Counted from the first letter of the stretch, positions 18,568-29,734 are shown. The stretch is 64,000 nucleotides of DNA from Streptomyces sp. A012304 (GCF_026008495.1 NZ_BQUN01000092.1:1-64000); one strand, 5' to 3'. Program-made: numbers and translations. Notes: a model not told the origin generated them from the sequence alone.

Positions 18568-19214
18568 CCGAGGCCGGGCCCACACCGGCCCGAGGCACCA
18601 TCCAGGCGGCGATCACGGCGGCGACCGTGCTCGCCGCCCTCGCCCTTTTCGTCTCCTCGTGCACGACCGGCGGGACCGGCGCCCGGGACGAGGGGCCGGC
18701 AGCCCACTCCGACGCGGTCGCGGGCGCCACGCCCTCGCCGTCCGCCACCCCCAGCGACACGCCCGACCGGGAGGACGCGGTCGCCCTCCTCAAGGACGAC
18801 CCCGCCGTCTCGGCGGACGTCAAGCGCGAGCTGAAGCCGTGCGCGGGCGACGAGTACCCGGTCGACGTGTCGTACGGCGACCTCACCGGCGGCTCCGGCG
18901 ACGACCTCGTGGTCAACGTGATGTCCTGCGGAGACTTGATGGGCGTCGGCGCGTACGTGTACCGGGAGAGCGACGGCCGCTTCGAGAACGTGTTCCGGAC
19001 CGAGGAACCCCCGGTGTACGCGGAGATCGACCGCGGCGACCTGGTGGTGACCAAGCAGGTGTACGAGAAGGGCGACCCGGTCTCCAGCCCCTCCGGCGAG
19101 AATGTGACCACGTACCGCTGGGTCTCGGGCCGCTTCGTCCAGGAGTACAGCTGGCACAGCGACTACAGCAGCGTGGTCGGCGCGGACCCGACGCCGGTGC
19201 CCGACAGCGGATGA
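18552..19214 (+). CDS. cseA: lipoprotein CseA, modulator of the SigE system
   Basis: This 220-residue protein has an N-terminal signal with lipobox VSSC (Cys at about residue 37) and therefore should be a membrane-anchored lipoprotein outside the cell. In S. coelicolor, CseA lowers sigE expression, probably by acting on the sensor kinase CseC. The start is a TTG at 18552 inside sigE, implying translational coupling. The mature part is acidic and has two cysteines (KPCAGDEYP, MSCGDLMG) that may pair. A repeat array starts over its stop codon and separates it from cseB. Confidence 0.92.
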   Translation: MRGGLTEAGPTPARGTIQAAITAATVLAALALFVSSCTTGGTGARDEGPAAHSDAVAGATPSPSATPSDTPDREDAVALLKDDPAVSADVKRELKPCAGDEYPVDVSYGDLTGGSGDDLVVNVMSCGDLMGVGAYVYRESDGRFENVFRTEEPPVYAEIDRGDLVVTKQVYEKGDPVSSPSGENVTTYRWVSGRFVQEYSWHSDYSSVVGADPTPVPDSG

Positions 19215-19360
19215 CGAGAGCGGCGGACGCGGCGGCTGACGACGACCACGGACAGCGGATGACGAGAGCCGCGGACGCGGCGGCTGACGGCCACGGACGG
19301 CAGATGGCGGCGGAGGACGGCGGCCACGGACGGCGGAGGACGGCGGCTCCTCGCTTCCGC
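19204..19360. repeat. 48-bp tandem repeats between cseA and cseB
   Basis: Copies beginning ACAGCGGATGACGAGAG start at 19204 and 19252, and shorter decayed copies with GGCCACGGACGGC continue to about 19360. The first copy contains the cseA stop (19212-19214). The array lengthens the cseA-cseB spacing to 279 bp. Confidence 0.85.
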
Positions 19361-19493
19361 GAAAAAACTTTCCCGGCGCGTGAACCGATCGGGCCGCCCG
19401 GACCGATGAAGGAGTGAACGCACCACGCGCCGCGAGCGTCCCATCAAGGGACCCTTCGACACCGACACCACCACGAGGACTGAGAGCACCGGG

Positions 19494-20195
19494 ATGGCAG
19501 ACCAGACCCACGTCCTGTTCGTCGAGGACGACGACGTCATCCGCGAGGCCACCCAGCTCGCCCTGGAGCGGGACGGCTTCGCGGTCACCGCGATGCCCGA
19601 CGGCCTGTCCGGCCTGGAGGCGTTCCGGGCCGACCGCCCCGACATCGCCCTGCTGGACGTCATGGTGCCCGGCCTGGACGGCGTGAGCCTGTGCCGGCGC
19701 ATCCGTGACGAGTCCACCGTGCCGGTGATCATGCTCTCCGCGCGCGCCGACTCCATCGACGTCGTCCTCGGCCTGGAGGCCGGCGCCGACGACTACGTGA
19801 CCAAGCCGTTCGACGGCGCCGTCCTGGTCGCCCGGATCCGCGCCGTCCTGCGCCGCTTCGGCCACGCCGGGGGCGGTGACCGTGGCGAGCCCGCGGCAGC
19901 CGCCACCGGCGGTGTGCTGACCTTCGGCGAGCTGGAGATCGACACCGAGGGCATGGAGGTGCGCCGGGCCGGGCAGCCGGTGGCCCTCACCCCGACCGAG
20001 ATGCGCCTGCTGCTGGAGTTCTCCTCCGCGCCGGGCACGGTCCTCTCGCGCGACAAACTGCTGGAGCGCGTGTGGGACTACGGCTGGGGCGGTGACACCC
20101 GCGTCGTCGACGTCCATGTACAGCGGCTGCGCACGAAGATCGGCCAGGACCGCATCGAGACGGTCCGCGGCTTCGGCTACAAGCTGAAGGCCTGA
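19494..20195 (+). CDS. cseB: response regulator CseB
   Basis: This 233-residue OmpR/PhoB-type regulator has a receiver domain (acidic pocket VEDDD, phosphoacceptor Asp in LLDVMVPG near residue 53, Thr in MLSA, Lys in TKPFDG) and a C-terminal winged helix (LTPTEMRLLLEF, VDVHVQRLRTKIG). In Streptomyces, CseB activates the sigE promoter in response to wall stress sensed by CseC. The ATG at 19494 is the family start. cseC begins 15 bp after the stop, so both form one transcription unit. Confidence 0.95.
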   Translation: MADQTHVLFVEDDDVIREATQLALERDGFAVTAMPDGLSGLEAFRADRPDIALLDVMVPGLDGVSLCRRIRDESTVPVIMLSARADSIDVVLGLEAGADDYVTKPFDGAVLVARIRAVLRRFGHAGGGDRGEPAAAATGGVLTFGELEIDTEGMEVRRAGQPVALTPTEMRLLLEFSSAPGTVLSRDKLLERVWDYGWGGDTRVVDVHVQRLRTKIGQDRIETVRGFGYKLKA

Positions 20196-20210
20196 GCGGG
20201 GGCAAGGGGT

Positions 20211-21554
20211 ATGCGGGGGATGCTGCGGCACCTGGTTCCGGCCCGTGTGGAGCGTGCGGGCATCCGCACCGGCCTGCGGTGGAAGCTCAGCGCGGCCATC
20301 GCGCTGGTCGGCGCGCTGGTGGCGATCGCGCTCAGCCTGGTCGTGCACAACGCCGCCCGGGTCTCCATGCTGGACAACGCGCGCGACCTCGCGGACGAGC
20401 GGGTCCAGATCGCCCAGCGCAACTACGACGCCTCGGGGCGGCCCAACTTCCCCAGCGTCAAGATCGACGACCCGGACCTGCCGCCGGAGCTGCGGGAAAA
20501 GGTGAGGGAGGGCCGCCGGGCGACGTTCGTCTCCGACCGCCCGGGCGGCATGCCGGACATCTGGGCGGCCGTCCCGGTCAAGGACGGGCATGTGCTGTCC
20601 CTGCACACCGGCTTCACCGACCGCAGCACGGACATCCTCAACGACCTCGACCAGGCCCTGGTGATCGGCTCCATCGCGGTGGTCTTCGGCGGCAGCGCGC
20701 TCGGTGTGCTCATCGGCGGGCAGCTGTCGCGCCGGCTGCGCAAGGCGGCCACCGCGGCGAACCAGGTCGCCAAGGGCGAGCCGGACGTCCGGGTGCGGGA
20801 CGCCATCGGCGGGGTCGTCCGGGACGAAACCGACGATCTGGCCAGCGCGGTGGACGCCATGGCGGACGCGCTCCAGCAGCGTCTGGAAGCCGAGCGCCGG
20901 GTCACCGCCGACATCGCGCACGAGCTGCGCACCCCCGTGACCGGGCTGCTGACGGCGGCCGAGCTGCTGCCGCCCGGCCGGCCGACGGAGCTGGTCCTGG
21001 ACCGGGCGAAGGCCATGCGCACGCTCGTGGAGGACGTCCTGGAGGTGGCCCGTCTCGACGGCGCCTCGGAGCGCGCCGAGTTGCAGGACATCCTGCTGGG
21101 CGAGTTCGTGACCCGGCGGGTCGCGGCCAAGGACCCCGAGATCGAGGTGCGTGTGGTGCACGAGTCGATGGTCACCACCGATCCCCGGCGTCTGGAGCGC
21201 GTGCTGTTCAACCTGCTGGCCAACGCGGCGCGGCACGGCAAACCGCCCATCCAGGTCACCGTGGAGGGCCGGGTCATCCGGGTCCGCGACCATGGCCCCG
21301 GCTTCCCCGAGGACCTGCTCGCCGACGGCCCGAGCCGCTTCCGCACCGGCAGCACCGACCGGGCCGGGCACGGCCACGGGCTGGGTCTGACCATCGCGGC
21401 CGGCCAGGCCCGAGTCCTGGGCGCCCGCCTGACCTTCCGCAACGTGCGCCCCGCGGGGGCACCGGAGCACATACCCGCGGAGGGTGCCGTCGCCGTGCTG
21501 TGGCTGCCGGAGCACGCGCCGACGAACACGGGGAGCTATCCGATGCTGCCCTAG
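20211..21554 (+). CDS. cseC: sensor histidine kinase CseC
   Basis: This 447-residue membrane kinase senses cell-envelope damage and phosphorylates CseB. It has two membrane helices (about residues 26-46 and 145-170) flanking a sensor domain of about 100 residues, a HAMP region, a HisKA box ADIAHELRTPVTGLL and an ATPase domain with NLLANAARHG, DHGPGFP and GHGLGLTIA. A second ATG nine bases in could be the true start because the binding site sits very close to 20211. A shared hairpin terminator follows. Confidence 0.95.
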   Translation: MRGMLRHLVPARVERAGIRTGLRWKLSAAIALVGALVAIALSLVVHNAARVSMLDNARDLADERVQIAQRNYDASGRPNFPSVKIDDPDLPPELREKVREGRRATFVSDRPGGMPDIWAAVPVKDGHVLSLHTGFTDRSTDILNDLDQALVIGSIAVVFGGSALGVLIGGQLSRRLRKAATAANQVAKGEPDVRVRDAIGGVVRDETDDLASAVDAMADALQQRLEAERRVTADIAHELRTPVTGLLTAAELLPPGRPTELVLDRAKAMRTLVEDVLEVARLDGASERAELQDILLGEFVTRRVAAKDPEIEVRVVHESMVTTDPRRLERVLFNLLANAARHGKPPIQVTVEGRVIRVRDHGPGFPEDLLADGPSRFRTGSTDRAGHGHGLGLTIAAGQARVLGARLTFRNVRPAGAPEHIPAEGAVAVLWLPEHAPTNTGSYPMLP

Positions 21555-21567
21555 GCCCTGCACCGGA

Positions 21568-21602
21568 GAGGGCGGCGTGCTTCTCCAGCACACCGCCCCC
21601 TC
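21568..21602. terminator. hairpin between convergent cseC and MFS genes
   Basis: GGGCGGCGTGCT pairs with AGCACACCGCCC with one mismatch and a short loop. It lies between the two stop codons and can work in both directions. Confidence 0.7.
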
Positions 21603-21615
21603 ACCCCGGGAGGAG

Positions 21616-23205
21616 TCAGACGGTCTCCGCCACGGATGCCTGCGGCGCGGTCGGCTCGTCCGTCGTCCGCGCCCGCTCGGGGCCGGCGCCGCGCAGCGGT
21701 ACCTCCTTGACGAAGAAGGACGCCACCAGCACGATCACGACCACGCCGGCGCCGAGGAGGAAGGCCGCGTGCGTGCCGTCGGACACCGCGTACTGGTACG
21801 CCTCACGGGCCGCCGCCGGAAGCTTGGCGAGGCTGGCGGCGTCCAGTTGCGCCGACTGCTCGGTGACCTGGGAGCCCAGGGCGCCGGCCCGCTCGGCCAT
21901 GACGTCCTGGACCCGGCTGTTGAACAGCGCGCCCATGATCGCGACACCGAAGGAGGAGCCGAGCGTACGGAAGAGGGTGGTCGACGAGGAGGCGACGCCC
22001 ATGTCCTTCATCTCGACGCTGTTCTGCGCGACCAGCATGGAGATCTGCATCAGGCAGCCCAGACCGAGCCCGAGAACGGCCATGTACACCCCGGAGACGA
22101 GCCGGGAGGTGTCGGTGTCCATGGTCGACAGCAGGTACATCCCGACGACCATCAGGACGCCGCCGAGGATCGGGAAGATCTTGTAGCGGCCGCTGCTGGT
22201 GGTGACCCGGCCCGCGACCATCGAGGTCACGAGCATCGCGCCGAGCATCGGCAGGAGCAGCAGCCCGGAGTTGGTCGCGGAGGCCCCCTGCACGGACTGC
22301 TGGTACAGCGGCAGGAAGAGGGTCGCGCCAAACATCACGAAGCCGGTGATGAACCCGATGACGGACATCAGCGTGAAGTTGCGGCTGCGGAAGATGTGCA
22401 GCGGCACGATGGGCTCGGCGGCGCGGGTCTGCCAGAACACGAACCCGACGAGCGTGGCGACACCGATGCCGATCAGCTCCATGATCCGCGCGGAGCCCCA
22501 GGCGTACTCCGTGCCACCCCAAGTGGTGACCAGGACGATGGAGGTGATGCCGACGGTCAGCAGCGTGGCGCCCAGGTAGTCGATGCGTGCCTGGGACCGC
22601 TTCTTCGGCAGGTGCAGGACGGCCGTGATGAGGCCGAGGGCGACCACGCCGAGCGGCAGGTTGATGTAGAAGGCCCAGCGCCAGCCCCAGTGGTCGGTGA
22701 TGGTGCCGCCGACGAGCGGTCCGCCGATCATCGCGATCGCCATCACGCCGGCCATCATGCCCTGGTACTTGCCGCGCTCCCGTGGCGGAACCAGGTCACC
22801 GATGATCGCCATGACGCCGACCATCAGACCGCCGGCGCCCAGGCCCTGGACGGCGCGGAACGCGATCAGCTGACCCATGTCCTGGGCCATGCCGCTCAGC
22901 GCCGACCCGACCAGGAAGAGCACGATCGAGCTGAGGAAGACGCCCTTGCGTCCGTACATGTCGCCGAGCTTGCCCCAGATCGGAGTGGAGGCGGCGGTCG
23001 CGAGGGTGTATGCCGTCACCACCCACGAAAGGTGCTCCAGCCCGCCGAGCTCACCCACGATCGTCGGCATCGCCGTGCCCACGATCATGTTGTCGAGCAT
23101 CGCGAGCATCATCGTGATCATCAGCGCGAGAATCACGACCCGCAGGCTTTTGGCCTGTGCGTCAGGTGTTTCGGTGTCCGTGTCGTTCGTACGCGAATCC
23201 GCCAT
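21616..23205 (-). CDS. MFS multidrug exporter, DHA2 (EmrB/QacA) family
   Basis: This 529-residue membrane transporter has about 14 hydrophobic segments. Diagnostic are LDNMIVGTAMPTIVGELGG in the first helix region, WVVTAYTLATAASTPIWGKL, GDMYGRKGVF (motif A) and RAVQGLGAGGLM (motif B), all as in DHA2 drug:H+ antiporters. The ATG at 23205 is well spaced from GGGGGAG; a GTG at 23214 is less likely. It is divergent from a TetR gene with three operator-like sites between them, so expression is probably induced by a toxic substrate. Confidence 0.93.
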   Translation of the reverse strand: MADSRTNDTDTETPDAQAKSLRVVILALMITMMLAMLDNMIVGTAMPTIVGELGGLEHLSWVVTAYTLATAASTPIWGKLGDMYGRKGVFLSSIVLFLVGSALSGMAQDMGQLIAFRAVQGLGAGGLMVGVMAIIGDLVPPRERGKYQGMMAGVMAIAMIGGPLVGGTITDHWGWRWAFYINLPLGVVALGLITAVLHLPKKRSQARIDYLGATLLTVGITSIVLVTTWGGTEYAWGSARIMELIGIGVATLVGFVFWQTRAAEPIVPLHIFRSRNFTLMSVIGFITGFVMFGATLFLPLYQQSVQGASATNSGLLLLPMLGAMLVTSMVAGRVTTSSGRYKIFPILGGVLMVVGMYLLSTMDTDTSRLVSGVYMAVLGLGLGCLMQISMLVAQNSVEMKDMGVASSSTTLFRTLGSSFGVAIMGALFNSRVQDVMAERAGALGSQVTEQSAQLDAASLAKLPAAAREAYQYAVSDGTHAAFLLGAGVVVIVLVASFFVKEVPLRGAGPERARTTDEPTAPQASVAETV

Positions 23206-23233
23206 CGTCCCCACTCCCCCAAGGCGCCTACTT

Positions 23234-23319
23234 ACTTGCCGCCCGGCTAGTTCACTACACTTGGGAAAGTAGACCGGTAACTAGCCGGGCGTCAAGTAAG
23301 TTCTGGCCGGGCGGCAGGT
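23234..23319. promoter_or_regulatory. three TetR-type operator sites
   Basis: Three 18-bp imperfect palindromes occur at 23234-23251, 23280-23297 and 23302-23319. Each is ACTNGCCG, two bases, then a CGGC-rich mirror half. The first two also sit in a 21-bp inverted repeat (23232-23252 against 23279-23299, one mismatch). They occupy the divergent promoter region of the exporter and tetR, the expected place for autoregulation and exporter repression. Confidence 0.75.
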
Positions 23320-23375
23320 AAGTTTTTCTTACCGAACGGCAGGGGATTTCCCCCGGAGGCCCGAGGAGTACGAGG

Positions 23376-23972
23376 ATGGACGTCACCATGGACGGCACGA
23401 AGCAGCAGCGCCGCGGCAACACCCGCCAGCGCATCCAGGACGTGGCGCTCGAACTCTTCGCCGAGCAGGGCTACGAGAAGACCTCGCTGCGTGAGATCGC
23501 GGAGCGCCTGGAAGTCACCAAGGCGGCCCTGTACTACCACTTCAAGACCAAGGAAGAGATCATCGTCAGCCTCTTCGCGGATCTGACGCAGCCGATCAAG
23601 GACCTGATCGAGTGGGGCAAGGGCCAGCCGCACACCCTGGAGAACAAGCAGGAGCTCCTACGGCGCTACAGCCAGGCCCTCTCCGAGGCCGCCCCGCTCT
23701 ACCGCTTCATGCAGGAGAACCAGGCAACCGTCCGGGAACTGCGCATCGGCGAATCCTTCAAGGACCGCATCAAGGACCTGCGGGACATCATCGTCGACCC
23801 CGACGCCTCCCTGGCCGACCAGGTCCGCTGCGCCAGCGCCATCTTCACGCTGCACGCCGGCGTGCACTTCCTCCAGGACCTCGAAGGCGACCCCGAGAAG
23901 AAGCGCGAAGCCGTCCTCGAGGTCGCCGTCGATCTGATCACCCAGGCACACCAGGGTTCGCAGCCGTCCTAG
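23376..23972 (+). CDS. TetR family repressor of the divergent exporter
   Basis: This 198-residue regulator has a textbook TetR helix-turn-helix at residues 15-60 (RQRIQDVALELFAEQGYEKT, then ALYYHFKTKEEII) and an all-helical ligand-binding part. The ATG at 23376 has GAGGAG upstream; another ATG four codons in is possible. Position and operator sites suggest that it represses itself and the MFS gene until a drug-like ligand binds. The ligand is not predictable. Confidence 0.92.
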   Translation: MDVTMDGTKQQRRGNTRQRIQDVALELFAEQGYEKTSLREIAERLEVTKAALYYHFKTKEEIIVSLFADLTQPIKDLIEWGKGQPHTLENKQELLRRYSQALSEAAPLYRFMQENQATVRELRIGESFKDRIKDLRDIIVDPDASLADQVRCASAIFTLHAGVHFLQDLEGDPEKKREAVLEVAVDLITQAHQGSQPS

Positions 23973-23997
23973 GGACGACCGTCACACACATCCGTCG

Positions 23998-24609
23998 TCA
24001 GACGGTCACGCCCTTGGAGCGCAGGAACTTCACCGGGTCGATCGCGGAGCCGTAGCTGGCGGTGGTCCGGATCTCGAAGTGCAGGTGCGGGCCGCTGGAG
24101 TTGCCGGTGTTGCCGGACAGGGCGATGCGCTGACCGGTCTTGACGATCTGGCCGACCTTCACGTCGATGTGCGAGAGGTGGGCGTACTGCGAGTAGACGC
24201 CGTTGGAGTGCTTGATGACGACGGCGTTGCCGTAGGCCGGGCCGTCACCGGCGCCGTTGCCGCCGGCCTTGACCACCTTGCCGCCGTGGGCGGCCTTGAC
24301 CTTCGTACCGCTCGGGACGGCGAAGTCCTGGCCGCTGTGAGTGGACTGCCACATGTTGCCGGACTGGGCGAAGCTGGCGGACAGCTTGTACTTGGCCACC
24401 GGGTCGACCCAGGAGGCGGCCTTGGCTGCCTTGGCCGCCTTCGCCGCGGTCGCGACGGCGGGCTGGGCCGCGGGTGCGGCGGCCGCCGCGGTGGCGGACG
24501 CCACTCCGCTTCCCAGCACGACCGAGGCGCCCAGAGTGGCGGCCCCGACGGCCACGCGGGTGCGAAGCAGGGACGTACGGGAAGAACGGAACGTGACGCG
24601 CTGGAACAT
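23998..24609 (-). CDS. secreted M23 family metallopeptidase
   Basis: This 203-residue protein has a Sec-type signal peptide (residues 1-42 with an Arg-rich start and an Ala-rich end) and a LytM/M23 domain in residues 85-203. The zinc ligands are visible in HSGQDFAVPSG and HLHFEIR. It should cleave peptidoglycan cross-bridges outside the cell. A short Ala/Lys-rich linker (KAAKAAKAAS) precedes the domain; there is no LysM or SH3 binding domain. The ATG at 24609 follows GAGGT. A hairpin-forming sequence lies just past the stop. Confidence 0.93.
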   Translation of the reverse strand: MFQRVTFRSSRTSLLRTRVAVGAATLGASVVLGSGVASATAAAAAPAAQPAVATAAKAAKAAKAASWVDPVAKYKLSASFAQSGNMWQSTHSGQDFAVPSGTKVKAAHGGKVVKAGGNGAGDGPAYGNAVVIKHSNGVYSQYAHLSHIDVKVGQIVKTGQRIALSGNTGNSSGPHLHFEIRTTASYGSAIDPVKFLRSKGVTV

Positions 24610-25129
24610 CGAAACCTCATGGGGACGGGGGCAGAGAAAACCACCCGGCGCACGGACGTCCGCCGAATGGGCCATTCCTTGGTAACCCCGAGGCCCGTTG
24701 AGCCCCAAACGTGTGACCTACGACGGTAGCTAGTATTTCGCACCGGAAAACTGCACTTCTTGACAGTCCTCCCCTTCAGTCCCTTTTTGCCGCAACTCCA
24801 TGCCAGAGGCCTGCGTTGAGCGGGCAACTCGGGACCTAAAGTCCCTTTTGCACACATACGCACTTCCACTATTCCGTCTAGTAACGGACAAATCGCCTGT
24901 GCGGCATGTCACCGGCCGTCCGATTCAAGGGACTTCGCCATGTGACGGGGGCTACTCGCCTTTCGCGGATGACACTTGTGGCCCGCGTCACGAAGCGTGC
25001 ACAAGGGTGTGACCGGGCTCTCACCCTCATCTACCGTCCAGTAACCCGCTGGTTCCCCTCAAGCCATCCCCAGCAATGAGCATGCTCACGACATCGGCAG
25101 CGCATCGACGCGAGAGGACCCCCACCCCC
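24610..25129. other. 520-bp divergent regulatory region
   Basis: No gene is visible. Read on the minus strand, a GCAAAAGGGACT-type motif occurs twice about 60 bp apart, and TACTAG near 24730 is a possible -10 box for the peptidase gene. GAATGGGCCATTC (24665-24677) is a small palindrome in the peptidase leader. GGGACCTAAAGTCCC (24831-24845) forms a hairpin. I looked for a c-di-AMP riboswitch and did not find its conserved core. Confidence 0.45.
25009..25037 (+). promoter_or_regulatory. candidate HrdB-type promoter of the HAD phosphatase gene
   Basis: GTGACC and TACCGT are separated by 17 bp, close to the TTGAC/TANNNT consensus. Transcription would start near 25044, about 85 bp before the start codon. 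Confidence 0.45.
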
Positions 25130-25771
25130 ATGACCAGAGGCACCTGGACGCGCCGCATAGCCATGACCGCCGCGGCAACGGCCGCCGTCACCGCGATGGC
25201 CGTCCCGGCCGGCGCCCAGGCCGCGACGGCCACCAGCACCTCCACCGTCGCCTCAGCCACCGCCACCGCCGCGGAGGACGTCGACTACGCCACCTGGCAG
25301 GCGGACTGCCAGGCCGTGATGAACCAGGCCCTGCCGTACCTCAAGCAGCGCATCGCCGCCACCAAGCCGGGCGAGAAGCAGGCGATCGTCCTCGACATCG
25401 ACAACACCACTCTGGAGACCGACTTCGGCTTCAGCTACCCGCAGCCGGCCAACAAGCCGGTCCTCGACATCGCCAAGTACGCCCAGGAGCGCGGCGTCTC
25501 CCTGTTCTTCGTCACCGCCCGCCCGGGCATCATCTCCGGCGTGACCGACTACAACCTCAAGTACGTCGGCTACCGCGTCTCCGGGCTGTACGTGCGCGGC
25601 TTCCTCGACCTCTTCAAAGACGTCGCCGCCTACAAGACCGCCCAGCGCGTCGACATCGAGAACAAGGGCTACACGATCATCGCGAACATCGGGAACAGCG
25701 CCACCGACCTCTCCGGCGGCCACGCCGAGAAAACGTTCAAGCTGCCCGACTACGACGGGCAGCTCTCGTAG
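25130..25771 (+). CDS. secreted HAD-superfamily acid phosphatase
   Basis: This 213-residue protein has a signal peptide (residues 1-32, twin Arg after a polar start, ending near AQAA) and a class B/C acid phosphatase-like HAD core. The nucleophile motif is VLDIDNTTLETD, motif II is FVTARPG, and the final acidic motif lies around IGNSATDL. It should hydrolyse phosphomonoesters outside the cell. The ATG at 25130 is preferred to 25076 because it leads directly into the signal peptide. It is convergent with clpC across a strong terminator. Confidence 0.9.
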   Translation: MTRGTWTRRIAMTAAATAAVTAMAVPAGAQAATATSTSTVASATATAAEDVDYATWQADCQAVMNQALPYLKQRIAATKPGEKQAIVLDIDNTTLETDFGFSYPQPANKPVLDIAKYAQERGVSLFFVTARPGIISGVTDYNLKYVGYRVSGLYVRGFLDLFKDVAAYKTAQRVDIENKGYTIIANIGNSATDLSGGHAEKTFKLPDYDGQLS

Positions 25772-25783
25772 TCCAGGGCATGC

Positions 25784-25819
25784 GAAAGGGGCCGGTGCTC
25801 AACAGCACCGGCCCCTTTC
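25784..25819. terminator. strong bidirectional terminator
   Basis: A perfect 16-bp stem (GAAAGGGGCCGGTGCT with its complement) closes a CAAC loop, with T-rich flanks. It lies between the convergent HAD phosphatase and clpC genes. Confidence 0.92.
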
Positions 25820-25840
25820 TTCGGCTCTCACCCCGGAGGG

Positions 25841-28366
<2,526 letters not shown>

Positions 28367-28796
28367 CGTTAATCGCTCCTCAGAGCGGTCAGGCAGTGGG
28401 GGGAACTTCCCCTCCCTGTCCTTCCGCAGCTTAGTCCCGCAAGCGGGGACCGCTCATTCCAACTGCCGACACCGTCGATGGCCTCCTGACCCCGAACGCC
28501 GACATCTGCTCCAACCCGATGGTGCGAGACGATGTTCCCGCAGGCCAGACAGTTACCCTCATCGCCAGTACGCCGATGGCGAACGTGAGACGGCCTTTCC
28601 TGCGTGTCGCCCCCTCCCACTAGGGATGTCTTACCCGCCGGCACCGACAGTCCATGCCGAGCGCACCGGTTCCCTCCGCTATGGGCGAACAACCTTGCGC
28701 CCCCCGGCACCCCCACACGCCCCCATTTTCGTCACTCTGCGCACTCGAACCGATACCCATCGTAACTCTCGGGGATTGTCGGCCGTTGCGCTTGGC
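28367..28796. other. 430-bp divergent region between clpC and a conserved hypothetical gene
   Basis: No gene is visible. It holds the ClgR-like box (28567-28584), a GTCCCGCAAGCGGGGAC quasi-palindrome near 28434, and presumably the promoters of both flanking genes. Confidence 0.5.
28567..28584. promoter_or_regulatory. ClgR-like operator upstream of clpC
   Basis: AGTACGCCGATGGCGAAC fits every position of the actinobacterial ClgR consensus as I recall it, WNNWCGCYNANRGCGWWS. It lies 200 bp upstream of the clpC start. Confidence 0.6.
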
Positions 28797-29420
28797 ATGG
28801 TTGGCCCAGTCCCGTCGGCGGCGGACCCCGCGGTCGCTGCGCGCATCACCGTCCCCCTCCCCCGCCGTCCGCTCCGGGCAGCGGATCTCGCCGATCCGTC
28901 CGACCGCTTGCGCGGCTGGTACGAGAACGAACTGGGGTGGGCGACGGTGCCCGGGGAGCCGGTACGACTTTCGACCGGTCTGCGCTTCGACGTCCTGGAC
29001 GTGCCGGCCGAGGCCGGTCACGCGGCGCTGCGGCGCCTTGCGCCGGGCTCGCCGGTGGCGGCGCGGGGCGACCGGATGCGGCTGCTGGTGGCCGCGGGGA
29101 GCGCGGAGGAGCTGCCGGGGATCCTGCGGTGGCTGGAGTGGGGTGCGCTGCCGCTGGATCTGACGGCGATCGGCGCGGGCGGCGCCGTCGAGGCGCCCTC
29201 ACTTCCCGGCCGGGAAGTCCCGGGATCGGTGCAGGGGGCCGCCGTGTGGGTGCGGCCCCCCGTCGCGGGGTGCGAGGTCGAGGCCTCGCTGCCGACGGTG
29301 TCGGCGTTGGGGGGCGGTGGGGGCGCCCCCGATCTGGTGAGGCTGGTGGACACGCTGGCGACGCACTGTCACCGTGTCCGGCTGCGGCGCCGCTGCGCTC
29401 AGCCGTTGGCCTGCTCGTAG
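28797..29420 (+). CDS. conserved Streptomyces protein beside lsr2 (SCO3374-like)
   Basis: This 207-residue protein has no recognised catalytic motif, signal peptide or membrane helix. It is Arg/Ala/Leu-rich with alternating hydrophobic and Pro/Gly segments. Its place between clpC and lsr2 matches the family named after SCO3374. The ATG at 28797 is the first good start; no strong ribosome binding site is seen. Its last 22 bases overlap the 3' end of the convergent lsr2 gene. The function is unknown. Confidence 0.7.
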   Translation: MVGPVPSAADPAVAARITVPLPRRPLRAADLADPSDRLRGWYENELGWATVPGEPVRLSTGLRFDVLDVPAEAGHAALRRLAPGSPVAARGDRMRLLVAAGSAEELPGILRWLEWGALPLDLTAIGAGGAVEAPSLPGREVPGSVQGAAVWVRPPVAGCEVEASLPTVSALGGGGGAPDLVRLVDTLATHCHRVRLRRRCAQPLACS

Positions 29421-29734
29421 GCCGCGCGGATCGTCGCGGGCACTCGGCCGCGGTCGTTGACCTCGTAACCGTTCTCCTTCGCCCACGCGCGGATCTGCGC
29501 GGTGTCCTGGCTGCCGCCGGACGTGGCACGCGCCTTTCCACGCCCACCCGAAGCACGGCCTCCGGTACGACGGCCGCCCTTCACATACGGGTCGAGAAGA
29601 CCGCGCAGCTTGTCCGCATTGGCAGTCGTGAGATCGATCTCGTACGTCTTGCCGTCCAGCGCAAACGTCACGGTCTCGTCCGCCTCGCCGCCGTCGAGGT
29701 CGTCGACAAGAAGGACCTGAACCTTCTGTGCCAC
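29399..29734 (-). CDS. lsr2: nucleoid-associated silencer Lsr2
   Basis: This 111-residue xenogeneic silencer binds AT-rich DNA. The N-terminal dimerisation and bridging domain starts VAQKVQVLLVDDLDGGEADE and contains VTFALDGKTYEIDL. A basic linker rich in Gly/Arg (about residues 50-72) leads to the C-terminal DNA-binding domain with the core IRAWAKENGYEVNDRGRVP; the AT-hook-like tripeptide is RGR. The GTG at 29734 follows AAAGGA. It overlaps its convergent neighbour by 22 bp. The upstream region is strikingly AT-rich for this genome. Confidence 0.96.
   Translation of the reverse strand: MAQKVQVLLVDDLDGGEADETVTFALDGKTYEIDLTTANADKLRGLLDPYVKGGRRTGGRASGGRGKARATSGGSQDTAQIRAWAKENGYEVNDRGRVPATIRAAYEQANG

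Noticed and set aside
24610..24900. Possible c-di-AMP (ydaO-type) riboswitch before the M23 peptidase gene
   Set aside because: The location would fit because disA is nearby and such switches control wall hydrolases, but I could not find the conserved riboswitch core. A covariance-model search would settle it.
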